64,000 bases of DNA. Origin: Paracoccaceae bacterium. Its GTDB lineage: Bacteria; Pseudomonadota; Alphaproteobacteria; Rhodobacterales; Rhodobacteraceae. Made by a program: the position numbers and the translations under genes. Positions 17,807-28,105 of this stretch are shown one piece after another. The stretch covers positions 1 to 64,000 of the forward strand of contig JAHYIZ010000006.1 of NCBI GenBank assembly GCA_019429405.1. Direction: 5' to 3'. Position 1 is the stretch's first letter. Every line of letters starts with the position of its first letter. The notes under the pieces were generated by a model, which was not told the DNA's origin, did no database searches, and saw nothing but the letters and a program-made list of their open reading frames with translations.

Positions 17807-17908
17807 ATGACCCGCACGCGGCACCCGATCATTGCCTGCCTCGCCCCGCATGACAGCCAGTCATGCGCGCGCACTGCCCGTGGTCTGCTTCTTCTTGGTC
17901 GCGTCTGA
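17807..17908 (+). CDS. leuL: leuA leader peptide (attenuation)
   Basis: A 33-codon open frame 75 bases before leuA, ending in TGA at 17906-17908. Near its end it has four consecutive leucine codons (CTG CTT CTT CTT, codons 27-30), the mark of a leucine attenuator leader. The codon run sits just before base-pairing segments that can form two exclusive hairpins (see the next entry). Leucine leader peptides before leuA are known in proteobacteria. The peptide has no homology-based support of its own, so the call rests on the codon run, position and structure. Confidence 0.75.
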   Translation: MTRTRHPIIACLAPHDSQSCARTARGLLLLGRV

Positions 17909-17936
17909 GCGTGCCCTAGGGTGCGACCGCTCGGAC
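17897..17936 (+). promoter_or_regulatory. candidate leu attenuator with mutually exclusive stems
   Basis: GGTCGC (17897-17902) can pair with GCGACC (17923-17928). Alternatively GTCTGAGCG (17903-17911) can pair with CGCTCGGAC (17928-17936), nine pairs including one G-U. The two stems cannot coexist in a nested fold. The first strand overlaps the end of the leader peptide, where a ribosome stalled on the leucine run would cover it. No T-run follows the second stem, so classic intrinsic termination is uncertain. Confidence 0.5.
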
Positions 17937-17982
17937 TGATCAGCACCCGGAACCAAGCCAGCCCCTTCCTGAGAGACCTGAA

Positions 17983-19554
17983 ATGACCAGCATGACCCCC
18001 GACCGCGTTCTGATTTTTGATACCACCCTGCGCGATGGCGAACAGTCGCCCGGCGCCACCATGAGCCAGGCTGAAAAGCTGGAAATCGCCCTGCTGCTTG
18101 ACGAAATGGGGGTCGACATCATTGAGGCCGGGTTTCCGATTGCCTCTGAGGGCGACTTCGAGGCTGTCAGTGAAATTGCCAAAGTGGCCAAAAATGCTGT
18201 CATCTGCGGTCTCGCGCGCGCCAATTTCAAGGATATCGACCGCTGCTGGGAGGCGGTGCGCCATTCTGCCCGCCCGCGCATCCATACCTTCATCGGCACC
18301 TCACCATCGCACCGCGATATTACCAAGCTCGACCCCGAGGCGATGCTGACGGTGATCCACGATACCGTGGTCCATGCCCGCAACCTGACCGACAACGTAC
18401 AATGGTCGGCGATGGATGCGATCCGCACTGAACGCGATTACCTCGCCCGCGTGGTCGAAACCGCGATCAAGGCGGGGGCAACCACGATCAACATTCCCGA
18501 TACGGTCGGCTATACCCTGCCCGATGAAAGCGCCGCGATCATCCGCATGCTGCTGGAACGGGTGCCGGGCGCCGACACGGTAGTCTTCGCCACGCATTGC
18601 CACAACGACCTTGGCATGGCCACGGCCAACGCGCTGGCAGCGGTGGGCGCGGGCGCGCGCCAGATCGAATGCACGATCAACGGGCTTGGCGAACGCGCCG
18701 GCAACACTGCGCTGGAAGAGGTGGTGATGGCGCTGAAGGTGCGGCGCGACCTGATGCCCTTCAGCACCGGCATCGACACCACCAAGATCATGAACCTAAG
18801 CCGCCGCGTTGCCCAGGTTTCGGGCTTTCCGGTGCAATTCAACAAGGCAATCGTCGGCAAGAACGCCTTTCTGCACGAAAGCGGCATCCATCAGGATGGC
18901 GTGCTGAAAAACGTCGAGACGTTTGAAATCATGCGCCCCGCCGACATCGGCATTACCGAAACCAACATCGCAATGGGCAAGCACTCGGGTCGCGCCGCGC
19001 TGCGTGCAAAGCTGGCCGATCTTGGGTTTGATCTGGCCGACAACCAGCTGGGCGATGTGTTCGTGCGCTTCAAGGCCTTGGCCGACCGCAAGAAAGAGGT
19101 CTACGACGACGATCTGATCGCGCTGATGTCCGACACCGCCACCAACACCGACAGCGACTATTTGCAGGTGAAATGGTTGCGGGTGATCTGCGGGTCCGAA
19201 GGCCAGTCGGCGGAACTGAAACTGCTGGTCGATGGCGTCGAACATTCTGCCGACACTTCGGGCGATGGCCCGGTCGATGCAGCCTTCCGCGCGGTCGATG
19301 CGATCTACCCGCACAAGGCGCGGCTGCAGCTTTACCAGGTGCATGCGGTGACCGAGGGCACCGACGCGCAGGCAACCGTGTCGGTGCGCATGGAAGAGGA
19401 AGGGCGTATCGTCACCGGCTCGGCCGCCGATACCGACACCATCCTTGCATCGGTCAAGGCCTATGTCGGCGCGCTGAACCGCCTGCGCCTGCGGCGCGAG
19501 AAAACCGCGCCCGACGCCGACCGCAAGTCCGTGTTCATGAACACGCCTTCGTAA
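17983..19554 (+). CDS. leuA: 2-isopropylmalate synthase
   Basis: 523 residues. It has the HMGL-like TIM barrel start LIFDTTLRDGEQSPGATM, the metal-binding HCHNDLGMATANALAA, the linker region FLHESGIHQDGVLKN, and a C-terminal leucine-responsive regulatory domain (about residues 390-510). It condenses acetyl-CoA with 2-ketoisovalerate, the first committed step of leucine synthesis. Two controls are likely: feedback through the C-terminal domain, and attenuation by the leader just upstream. A single gene; a hairpin follows the stop. Confidence 0.98.
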   Translation: MTSMTPDRVLIFDTTLRDGEQSPGATMSQAEKLEIALLLDEMGVDIIEAGFPIASEGDFEAVSEIAKVAKNAVICGLARANFKDIDRCWEAVRHSARPRIHTFIGTSPSHRDITKLDPEAMLTVIHDTVVHARNLTDNVQWSAMDAIRTERDYLARVVETAIKAGATTINIPDTVGYTLPDESAAIIRMLLERVPGADTVVFATHCHNDLGMATANALAAVGAGARQIECTINGLGERAGNTALEEVVMALKVRRDLMPFSTGIDTTKIMNLSRRVAQVSGFPVQFNKAIVGKNAFLHESGIHQDGVLKNVETFEIMRPADIGITETNIAMGKHSGRAALRAKLADLGFDLADNQLGDVFVRFKALADRKKEVYDDDLIALMSDTATNTDSDYLQVKWLRVICGSEGQSAELKLLVDGVEHSADTSGDGPVDAAFRAVDAIYPHKARLQLYQVHAVTEGTDAQATVSVRMEEEGRIVTGSAADTDTILASVKAYVGALNRLRLRREKTAPDADRKSVFMNTPS

Positions 19555-20739
<1,185 letters not shown>

Positions 20740-20798
20740 GCGCGCCACAGCCACCGCCGCGCCACGGCGGATGGGGCCGCCCCTGAGACGAGGCCACA

Positions 20799-21731
20799 TT
20801 GGCACGAGACCGCGACGACATCGACTTTGCCCGACCTGTGCGCCGCATCCTTGTTGCGGCCATGGCAATCGTGCTTGCGCTGACCTTTCTGGTCTGGCGC
20901 ATCGACAGCCCGCGCGTCGAACGCTTCCGCGCCGCCTTCATTGACCGTTTCGTGCCGACGTTCGACTGGGCCATGGTGCCGGTGACCAAGGTGCTTGGCA
21001 TGGTCGGAGGCTTTCAGTCTTACGCGCGCATCTACGAGCAAAATCAGGAACTTAGGCGCGAATTGCAGCAGATGAAGGCGTGGAAAGAGGCCGCCGTGCA
21101 ACTGGAACAGCAAAACGCCAAACTGCTCGCGCAGAACGCGGTGCGGCTTGACCCCAAGTTGACCTCGGTTTCGGGCGTGGTGCTGGCCGACAGCGGCAGC
21201 CCGTTCCGCAAATCGGTGCTGCTCAATGTCGGCGCACGCGATGGCGTGGTCGATGGCTGGGCAACGATGGACGGGCTCGGCCTTGTCGGGCGCATTTCCG
21301 GCGTCGGGCGCACCACCGCGCGCGTTGTGCTATTGACCGACAGTTCCAGCCGCATTCCGGTGACGATTCAGCCATCGGGCCAGCGCGCCCTGCTTTCCGG
21401 CGACAACTCGACCCTGCCGCTGATCGAGTTTCTGGAAAACCCCGAGTTCGTGCGCCCCGGCGACCGGGTGGTAAGCTCAGGCGATGGCGGGGTGTTTCCT
21501 GCGGGGATTCTGGTCGGGCAGGTGGCGCAGGGCAATGACCGCCGCTTGCGGGTGCGGCTGGCCGCAGACTATGAGCGGCTCGATTTTCTGCGCGTGCTGC
21601 GCAGCCACCCGGCTGAGCAGCTGCAGGATGTGGGGGCGCTGATCCCGCCGCCGCCCGAACCCGGCGAGACCGGCACCGGCGCGCCGCTGACCGCGCCGCT
21701 GGCACTGCCGAGGCCCGACAGCAATGGTTGA
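20799..21731 (+). CDS. mreC: rod shape-determining protein MreC
   Basis: 310 residues. One N-terminal membrane helix (ILVAAMAIVLALTFLVW), a coiled coil (about residues 70-110, YEQNQELRRELQQMKAWKEA) and two periplasmic beta domains with the MreC pattern GARDGVVDGWATMDGLGLVG. The start is a TTG at 20799 with GAGG upstream. It scaffolds PBP2 and RodA. Overlaps mreD by eight bases. Confidence 0.96.
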   Translation: MARDRDDIDFARPVRRILVAAMAIVLALTFLVWRIDSPRVERFRAAFIDRFVPTFDWAMVPVTKVLGMVGGFQSYARIYEQNQELRRELQQMKAWKEAAVQLEQQNAKLLAQNAVRLDPKLTSVSGVVLADSGSPFRKSVLLNVGARDGVVDGWATMDGLGLVGRISGVGRTTARVVLLTDSSSRIPVTIQPSGQRALLSGDNSTLPLIEFLENPEFVRPGDRVVSSGDGGVFPAGILVGQVAQGNDRRLRVRLAADYERLDFLRVLRSHPAEQLQDVGALIPPPPEPGETGTGAPLTAPLALPRPDSNG

Positions 21732-22263
21732 CCCGCTTTCGCGCCAGCAACTCTTGCACCGCGCGCTTTTTGTGGGGGTGGCGCTGGCGGTGCTGTTCCT
21801 GCGGCTGTTGCCGTTGTCCAGCGGCACTTCAGGCTGGCCCGGCCCCGATCTTACGCTGGCAGTCACGCTCGCCTGGCTGCTGCGCCGCCCGGAATATGTG
21901 CCCGCCTTCCTGATCGTCGCGGTGGTGCTGGCCGAAGACCTGATGTTCCAACGCCCGCCCGGCCTCTGGGCGCTGATCGTGCTTGGCGGCACCGAGTTTC
22001 TGCGCGCCCGCGAAGCCAGCCTGCGCGACCTGTCGTTCGCGCTCGAATGGATGGCGGTGGGTGTCTTGCTGCTGGCGATGGTGCTGGCGAACCGTGCAGT
22101 GCTGGCGGTTCTGATGGTGCCGCAGCCGGGGCTTGGCCTGTCGCTGCTGCACGCACTGGCCACCATTGCCGCCTATCCGCTGGTGGTGATCGCCGGATAC
22201 CTTGCGATCGGGCTGCGCCGCGCCGCGCCTGGCGAGGTCGATGCCTTCGGGAGGCGGCTATGA
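21724..22263 (+). CDS. mreD: rod shape-determining protein MreD
   Basis: 179 residues, nearly all hydrophobic with five or six helices, in the position expected for MreD between mreC and mrdA. The sequence is poorly conserved in the family, so the name rests on size, topology and position. Overlaps mreC (8 bases) and mrdA (ATGA). Confidence 0.9.
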   Translation: MVDPLSRQQLLHRALFVGVALAVLFLRLLPLSSGTSGWPGPDLTLAVTLAWLLRRPEYVPAFLIVAVVLAEDLMFQRPPGLWALIVLGGTEFLRAREASLRDLSFALEWMAVGVLLLAMVLANRAVLAVLMVPQPGLGLSLLHALATIAAYPLVVIAGYLAIGLRRAAPGEVDAFGRRL

Positions 22264-24206
22264 GGCGCTCTCCTCGCGACAGCGCCGAAAGCGCGCGCAA
22301 GATCGGCCGCCGCGGCCTGCTGCTGGGCGCGGTGCAAGCGGGAGCGGTGGCGGTTCTGGCGCTGCGCATGCGCAGCATGCAGCTTGCCCACGCCGACGAA
22401 TACCGGCTTTTGTCCGAGGGCAACTCGATCAAGATCCGCCTGCTGCCCCCCGCGCGCGGGCTGATCCACGACCGCAACGGCTATCTGCTGGCGGGCAACG
22501 AATCGAATTACCGCGTCACAATCACACGCCAGGATGCGGGCGATGTGGCCGAGGTGCTGGCACGCCTGCGCCGCCTGATCGCGCTCAGCGATGCCGAGGC
22601 CGACACGATCCTGGCCGAAATCCGCCGCCGCAGCCCGATCACGCCGTTCACCATCGCCGAGCGGATCAGCTGGGAAGAGTTTTCGCGCATCGCGGTCAAT
22701 GCCCCGGCCCTGCCGGGGGTCACGCCCGAGGTTGGGCTGTCGCGGGTCTACCCGCGCGGTGGTGACCTTGCGCATGTGCTCGGATACGTCGGCCCCGTCT
22801 CCGATTTCGACCTTGGCAGGATCGAAGACCCCGACCCCCTGCTGCGCATTCCGCGCTTTCAGATCGGCAAGGTCGGTATCGAGGCCAAGATGGAACAGGC
22901 GTTGCGCGGGCAAGCGGGCTCGCGGCGGGTCGAGGTAAACTCGGCCGGGCGCGAAATGCGCGAACTTTCGCGCCAAGAGGGCGACCCCGGCGATGCGCTG
23001 CAACTGACCATCGACTATCGGCTGCAAAACTATGTGCAGGCGCGGTTGGGCGAAGAAAGTGCTTCGGCGGTGATCATCGACGTGACCAATGGCGACGTCA
23101 TGGCCATCGCCTCGGCCCCCACCTTCGACCCCAACCTGTTCGTGCGCGGCATCTCGTCGGCCACCTACCGGGGCCTGAACGAAAACGACCACCGCCCGCT
23201 GGCCGACAAGACCGTGCAGGGCCTCTACCCGCCCGGCTCGACCTACAAGATGGTAACCGCGCTGGCAGCGCTGGAGGCGGGCGTGATCGACCCCAAGGAA
23301 ACCATCCGCTGCCCCGGCTATGTCGAGGTTGGCGGGCGCAAGTTTCACTGCTGGCGCCCGGCGGGGCATGGCAACATGAACCTGCAGCAAAGCCTCGAAC
23401 AGTCTTGCGACGTCTACTATTACGACCTGTCGCAGCGGGTCGGCATCGACAAGATCTCTGACATGGCACGCAGGCTAGGGCTTGGCCAGCGGCACGATCT
23501 GCCGATGTCGGCGGTGGCAGAAGGGCTGGCCCCCACCCAAGCCTGGAAAAAGCGCCGCTACGGGCGCGACTGGGTTATCGGCGACACGCTGAACGCCACC
23601 ATCGGTCAGGGCTATGTGTTGACCTCGCCGCTGCAGCTTGCGGTGATGACCGCGCGCATCGCTTCAGGCCGCGCCGTCGAGCCGCGCCTGATCCGCTCGC
23701 GCAACGGGGTTGAGGTTCCGGCCCCGCCCGCGCCGGCGCTGGAAATTGACCCGGCATTTCTTGTGGCGATCCGCGCGGGCATGGATGCCGTGGTCAATGC
23801 GCCGCGCGGCACCGCCAACGGCTCGCGCGTCGTTGCCGCCGAGATGCGCATGGCCGGCAAGACCGGCACCAGCCAGGTGCGCAACATTTCGGCCGCCGAG
23901 CGTGAAGGCGGCGTGACTGCCAACGACGACCTGCCCTGGCGGCAGCGCGACCACGCGCTGTTCGTGGCGTTCGCCCCGGTTGAGGCGCCGAAATATGCGG
24001 TCGCGCTGGTGGTTGAACATGGCGGCGGCGGTTCGGCCGTGGCGGCCCCGCTGGCGCGCGACATGCTGCTCTTCGCGCTTTATGGCAAGCTGCCACCGCT
24101 GTCGGCCTACCCCGAAAGCCAGCGCACGCGCATCCAGAACCAGCGCGACCAGATGATCCTTGTCGATCCCGATGAAGCCCCCCCGACCGCGAGCACCCGC
24201 GCATGA
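22260..24206 (+). CDS. mrdA: penicillin-binding protein 2 (peptidoglycan transpeptidase)
   Basis: 648 residues. An N-terminal helix (RGLLLGAVQAGAVAVLAL) is followed by the PBP dimerisation domain (RGLIHDRNGYLLAGNESNYR) and a transpeptidase domain with STYK (serine about residue 327, in YPPGSTYKMV), SCD (in LEQSCDVYYYD) and KTG (about residue 534, GKTGTSQV). It is the elongation-specific transpeptidase, partner of RodA. The ATG at 22260 is chosen from the ATGA overlap with mreD; the open frame upstream lies inside mreD. Confidence 0.97.
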   Translation: MRRSPRDSAESARKIGRRGLLLGAVQAGAVAVLALRMRSMQLAHADEYRLLSEGNSIKIRLLPPARGLIHDRNGYLLAGNESNYRVTITRQDAGDVAEVLARLRRLIALSDAEADTILAEIRRRSPITPFTIAERISWEEFSRIAVNAPALPGVTPEVGLSRVYPRGGDLAHVLGYVGPVSDFDLGRIEDPDPLLRIPRFQIGKVGIEAKMEQALRGQAGSRRVEVNSAGREMRELSRQEGDPGDALQLTIDYRLQNYVQARLGEESASAVIIDVTNGDVMAIASAPTFDPNLFVRGISSATYRGLNENDHRPLADKTVQGLYPPGSTYKMVTALAALEAGVIDPKETIRCPGYVEVGGRKFHCWRPAGHGNMNLQQSLEQSCDVYYYDLSQRVGIDKISDMARRLGLGQRHDLPMSAVAEGLAPTQAWKKRRYGRDWVIGDTLNATIGQGYVLTSPLQLAVMTARIASGRAVEPRLIRSRNGVEVPAPPAPALEIDPAFLVAIRAGMDAVVNAPRGTANGSRVVAAEMRMAGKTGTSQVRNISAAEREGGVTANDDLPWRQRDHALFVAFAPVEAPKYAVALVVEHGGGGSAVAAPLARDMLLFALYGKLPPLSAYPESQRTRIQNQRDQMILVDPDEAPPTASTRA

Positions 24207-25342
24207 GCCTGCTTGATTACGGCCTCAGATCGCCCCCCACCGGTATCCGCAAGGTGCTTTACATCAACTGGCCGCTGGTGGTGCTCTTGTCGGCCATCGC
24301 CTGCGTCGGCTTCCTGATGCTCTACTCGGTTGCGGGCGGGCGGATAGAGGTCTGGGCCGAGCCGCAAATGAAGCGGTTCGGGGCGGGTATGGCCGGGATG
24401 TTTGTCATCGCCATGGTGCCGATCTGGCTTTGGCGCAACCTCTCGGCGCTTGCCTATGGCTTTGCGCTATTGCTGCTGATCGCGGTCGATCTTTTTGGCG
24501 ATGTCGGCATGGGCGCGCAGCGCTGGCTCGAACTGGGCCCGCTGCGCCTGCAACCCTCGGAAGTGATGAAGATCGCATTGGTGATGGCGCTGGCCGCCTA
24601 TTACGACTGGCTCGACATTCGGCGCACCTCGCGCCTCATCTGGGTCGCCATTCCCGCCGTGCTGATCTTGGTGCCCACCGCGCTTGTGCTGGCGCAACCC
24701 GACCTTGGCACCGCGCTGATGCTGGTGATGGGCGGCGGCCTCGTGATGTTTGCGGCGGGGGTCAGCCTTTGGTACTTCGGCACACTCGCGGCGCTGGGCG
24801 TGGCGGCCGTTGCCGCCGTGCTGCAAAGCCGCGGCACTTCATGGCAACTTCTGCGCGATTATCAGTATCGCCGCGTCGACGTGTTCCTTGATCCGGCGTC
24901 CGACCCGCTGGGCGCGGGCTACAACATCACCCAGGCGCAGATCGCGCTTGGTTCGGGCGGCTGGGCCGGGCGCGGCTTCATGCAGGGCACCCAGTCGCGG
25001 CTGAACTTTCTGCCCGAGAAACACACCGACTTCATTTTCACCACCCTGGCCGAAGAATTCGGCTTTGTCGGCGGCATCTCGCTGCTCACGCTTTATGCGC
25101 TGGTGCTGGCTTTCTGCATCCACTCGGCGCTGTCGAACAAGGACCGCTACGCGTCATTGCTGACGCTCGGCATCGGCGCTACCTTTTTCCTCTACTTCGC
25201 GGTCAACATGGGCATGGTGATGGGCCTGTTGCCGGTGGTCGGCGTGCCGCTGCCGCTGGTCAGCTATGGCGGCACCGCGATGATGATCCTGCTCATGGCC
25301 TTCGGGCTTGTGCAAAGTGCCCACGTCCACCGCCCGAGGTAA
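24203..25342 (+). CDS. rodA: RodA peptidoglycan glycosyltransferase
   Basis: 379 residues, about ten helices, SEDS family. Conserved stretches are GAQRWLELGPLRLQPSEVMKI, QPDLGTALMLVMGG (with the catalytic aspartate), FLPEKHTDFIFTTLAEEFGF and PLPLVSYGGTAMM. It polymerises lipid II in the elongasome. Coupled to mrdA by ATGA. The ghrA-like gene begins five bases after its stop, so the operon may continue. Confidence 0.98.
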   Translation: MSLLDYGLRSPPTGIRKVLYINWPLVVLLSAIACVGFLMLYSVAGGRIEVWAEPQMKRFGAGMAGMFVIAMVPIWLWRNLSALAYGFALLLLIAVDLFGDVGMGAQRWLELGPLRLQPSEVMKIALVMALAAYYDWLDIRRTSRLIWVAIPAVLILVPTALVLAQPDLGTALMLVMGGGLVMFAAGVSLWYFGTLAALGVAAVAAVLQSRGTSWQLLRDYQYRRVDVFLDPASDPLGAGYNITQAQIALGSGGWAGRGFMQGTQSRLNFLPEKHTDFIFTTLAEEFGFVGGISLLTLYALVLAFCIHSALSNKDRYASLLTLGIGATFFLYFAVNMGMVMGLLPVVGVPLPLVSYGGTAMMILLMAFGLVQSAHVHRPR

Positions 25343-25347
25343 TCAAG

Positions 25348-26283
25348 ATGCCAACCGTTCTGTTCGCCGCCCCCGCCCGGCTCTGGCCGAATTACCAGGC
25401 GCCGCTGGCCGCCGCCTTCACCGAAGCGGGCCTCGCGGTCACCATGGCCGATGCCGCCACCCCGCCCGAAGCGGTCGATTACATCATCTTCGCCCCCGGC
25501 GGGCCGCTGCGCGATTTCGCCCCCTTCACCCGCGCCCGCGCCGTGCTCAGCCTCTGGGCCGGGGTCGAGCGGATCGTGGCCAACCCGACCCTCACGCAGC
25601 CGCTCTGCCGCATGGTCGACCCGGCGCTGACCGAAGGCATGGTGGAATGGGTCGCAGGCCATGTGCTGCGCTATCACCTTGGCATGGACACCCATATCCT
25701 CGGGCAAGACGGTGTCTGGCGCGGCAACGTCACGCCGCCGCTGGCGCGCGAGCGCGCCGTGGCCATCCTCGGCCTCGGCGCGCTCGGTAGCAGTTGCGCC
25801 GCAGCACTCGCCGCGCTCAACTTCCGCGTCACCGGCTGGAGCCGCAGCCCAAAATCGCTGCCGGGCGTCACCTGCCTGCACGGCGCCGAGGGTTTGCGCG
25901 AAACGCTCGCGCGCGCCGAAATCCTCGTCACGCTGCTGCCCAACACCCCTGACACCGAAAACATCCTCAATGCCGAAACCCTTGCCCTGTTGCCACGCGG
26001 CGCCCGCCTCATCAACCCCGGTCGCGGCAACCTGATTGACGATGCGGCCCTCCTCGCGGCACTCGATGCGGGCCAGATCGGCCATGCCACGCTCGACGTG
26101 TTCCGCACCGAACCGCTGCCCCCCGATCACCCGTTCTGGGCGCACCCGAACGTCACCGTCACCCCCCATATCGCCGCCGAAACCCGCCCCGCTTCAGCCG
26201 CCCGCGTCATCGCCGAAAACATCGCCCGCGACCTCGCCGGCCTGCCACTCAACCACCGCGTCGATCGCAAACGCGGCTACTGA
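25348..26283 (+). CDS. ghrA: glyoxylate/hydroxypyruvate reductase A-type dehydrogenase
   Basis: 311 residues, D-isomer 2-hydroxyacid dehydrogenase superfamily. The NAD(P)-binding part has AILGLGALGSSCAAALAALN and the GhrA-type serine-bearing stretch WSRSPKS; catalytic residues lie in LINPGRGNLIDDAAL, DVFRTEPLPPDHPFW and HIAAETRP. It should reduce glyoxylate or hydroxypyruvate with NADPH. It is close behind rodA, but a functional link is not evident. Confidence 0.9.
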   Translation: MPTVLFAAPARLWPNYQAPLAAAFTEAGLAVTMADAATPPEAVDYIIFAPGGPLRDFAPFTRARAVLSLWAGVERIVANPTLTQPLCRMVDPALTEGMVEWVAGHVLRYHLGMDTHILGQDGVWRGNVTPPLARERAVAILGLGALGSSCAAALAALNFRVTGWSRSPKSLPGVTCLHGAEGLRETLARAEILVTLLPNTPDTENILNAETLALLPRGARLINPGRGNLIDDAALLAALDAGQIGHATLDVFRTEPLPPDHPFWAHPNVTVTPHIAAETRPASAARVIAENIARDLAGLPLNHRVDRKRGY

Positions 26284-26287
26284 TGCC

Positions 26288-26322
26288 TGCTTCAGACCAA
26301 AATATCCCCGCCGGAGGCGCAC
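26288..26322 (+). repeat. REP-like intergenic element, variant copy
   Basis: CTTCAGACCAAAATATCCCCGCCGGAGG, of which the AAAATATCCCCGCCGGAGGC part recurs exactly after hisE at 31876-31895. It is a variant of the GC-rich repeat family seen across the window. Sits just after the reductase stop. Confidence 0.5.
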
Positions 26323-26347
26323 ACCCCAACCCGCGTTCCCGCAGCGC

Positions 26348-26376
26348 TTAACAAACCGCCGCCCGCCGCCTATAAG
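26348..26376 (+). promoter_or_regulatory. candidate hisB promoter
   Basis: TTAACA (26348-26353), a 17-base spacer and TATAAG (26371-26376), five of six matches at each hexamer, 26 bases before the hisB start. Confidence 0.65.
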
Positions 26377-26402
26377 GGCGCCACCAGCAGCGGAGAAACG
26401 CC

Positions 26403-26990
26403 ATGCGCAACGCCACCATCACCCGCCAGACCGCCGAGACACGGGTTGCGGTCACGGTCAACCTCGACGGCACCGGCGCGTATGAAAACGCCACCGGCGT
26501 CGGCTTTTTCGACCACATGCTCGACCAGCTTGCCCGCCATTCGCTGATCGACCTGACCGTGCACGCCACGGGGGATCTGCACATCGACGACCACCACACC
26601 GTCGAAGACGTGGGCATCACGCTCGGTCAGGCGCTGACCGCCGCCTTGGGCGACAAGCGCGGCATCCACCGCTATGGGCACTTCGACCTCGCTATGGACG
26701 ATGCGCTCGTGCGCGCAGCACTCGACCTGTCAGGCCGCCCGTTTCTGGTCTGGAGCGTCGATTTTCCGACTCCGAAGATCGGCGCTTTCGACACCGAGCT
26801 GGTGCGTGAATTCTTTCAGGCGCTGGCCACACACGGCGGCATCACGCTGCACGTCGACCAACTGCACGGGCTGAACAGCCACCACATCGCCGAGGCCACC
26901 TTCAAGGCGGTCGCGCGTGCCTTGCGCGCCGCTGTCGAACGCGACCCGCGCATGTCCGGCGTGCTGCCTTCAACCAAGGGCGCGCTTTGA
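26403..26990 (+). CDS. hisB: imidazoleglycerol-phosphate dehydratase
   Basis: 195 residues, the monofunctional form. It has the metal-binding motifs [25 protein letters not shown] and [16 protein letters not shown]. It converts imidazole glycerol phosphate to imidazole acetol phosphate in histidine synthesis. Its stop overlaps the hisH start (TGATG). First gene of the hisBH part of a split his cluster. Confidence 0.98.
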   Translation: MRNATITRQTAETRVAVTVNLDGTGAYENATGVGFFDHMLDQLARHSLIDLTVHATGDLHIDDHHTVEDVGITLGQALTAALGDKRGIHRYGHFDLAMDDALVRAALDLSGRPFLVWSVDFPTPKIGAFDTELVREFFQALATHGGITLHVDQLHGLNSHHIAEATFKAVARALRAAVERDPRMSGVLPSTKGAL

Positions 26991-27628
26991 TGCTGACGGT
27001 TCTGGTCGATTACGACAGCGGCAACCTGCATTCCGCCGAAAAGGCGTTTCAGCGCATGGCGGCCGAGGTTGGCGGCGGGCAGGTGCTGGTCAGCTCGCGC
27101 CCAGAAGATGTGGCGCGCGCCGACCGTATCGTGCTGCCGGGTGACGGCGCCTTTCCCGCCTGCCGCCGCGCGCTCGGGTCTTACGGCGGGCTCTTCGAGG
27201 CGATCGAAGAGGCGGTGCACACCCGTGCCCGCCCCTTCTTGGGCATCTGCGTGGGCATGCAGATGATGGCCACCCTTGGCCGCGAATATCAGGACACGAG
27301 GGGGTTTGACTGGATCGGCGGCGAGGTGGTGCGCATCACCCCCGCCGACCCCGCGCTGAAGGTGCCGCACATGGGCTGGAACGATCTGGTAATCGACCGG
27401 CCACACCCGGTGCTGGCGGGCATCAGCACGGGCGATCACGCCTATTTCGTGCATTCCTACCATGTCAAGGTGGCCGACCCGGCGCATCTTCTCGCGCATT
27501 GCGACTATGGCGGCCCGATCACCGCTATCATCGGCCGCGCCAACATGGTCGGCACCCAGTTCCACCCTGAAAAAAGCCAGACGGCAGGCCTGCGCCTGAT
27601 CGCCAACTTCTTGCGCTGGCGACCCTGA
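26990..27628 (+). CDS. hisH: imidazole glycerol phosphate synthase, glutamine amidotransferase subunit
   Basis: 212 residues. A class I amidotransferase with catalytic cysteine in FLGICVGMQMM and the His-Glu pair in GTQFHPEKSQ. It supplies ammonia to HisF. The ATG at 26990 overlaps the hisB stop; the TTG one codon earlier is not needed. Its partner hisF is about 3.2 kb away, beyond an opposite-strand block. Confidence 0.97.
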   Translation: MLTVLVDYDSGNLHSAEKAFQRMAAEVGGGQVLVSSRPEDVARADRIVLPGDGAFPACRRALGSYGGLFEAIEEAVHTRARPFLGICVGMQMMATLGREYQDTRGFDWIGGEVVRITPADPALKVPHMGWNDLVIDRPHPVLAGISTGDHAYFVHSYHVKVADPAHLLAHCDYGGPITAIIGRANMVGTQFHPEKSQTAGLRLIANFLRWRP

Positions 27629-27643
27629 GGCCTGCCCCGGCCG

Positions 27644-28030
27644 TTACTGAACCCGCGCCCAGGTGCCCCCATCGCGGCAGATGAAGGCAACGCAGCCCTC
27701 GACCGCCAGCCCGTTGCCGGAAAGCGCCAGTCGCGACTTGTATTCCTTGTTTCGATCAGGGGACCACAGCATGCCCCTGTAGTTGCCTGTGCCATTCGGC
27801 GCCAGATCCCAGACAATCAGCTTGCCGATGTTTTCCGAAGCCATCGGCTTGCCGGCGTTGTCGAACGATTTGATCAAGGTGCCGCAGAACTTGTCGCCGC
27901 AAGGCACGATCTGCACATGGCCGGAATTGCCGTTATCGTCGGGAACGGTCCGCCAGATGCCTTCAATGGGATCAGCCGAAGCCACACCCGCCGCCACGGC
28001 GAATACCGCCGCAAGTATCACGCGATTCAT
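27644..28030 (-). CDS. DUF2147 family exported protein
   Basis: 128 residues with an N-terminal signal peptide (VILAAVFAVAAGVASA) and a DUF2147-type lipocalin-like body: IEGIWRTVPDDNGNSGHVQI, CGDKFCGTLI, YRGMLWSPDRNKEYKSRLAL, LAVEGCVAFICRDGGTW. Function unknown; probably periplasmic. Convergent with hisH with a 15-base gap. It lies inside the interrupted his cluster. Confidence 0.85.
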   Translation of the reverse strand: MNRVILAAVFAVAAGVASADPIEGIWRTVPDDNGNSGHVQIVPCGDKFCGTLIKSFDNAGKPMASENIGKLIVWDLAPNGTGNYRGMLWSPDRNKEYKSRLALSGNGLAVEGCVAFICRDGGTWARVQ

Positions 28031-28105
28031 GGTCTATCCTCCCTGATAGCTGCCGCCATCTCGCCACGCCGCCCGCCGTCGCGCAAGCCTGACGTTGGGT
28101 CGCGG

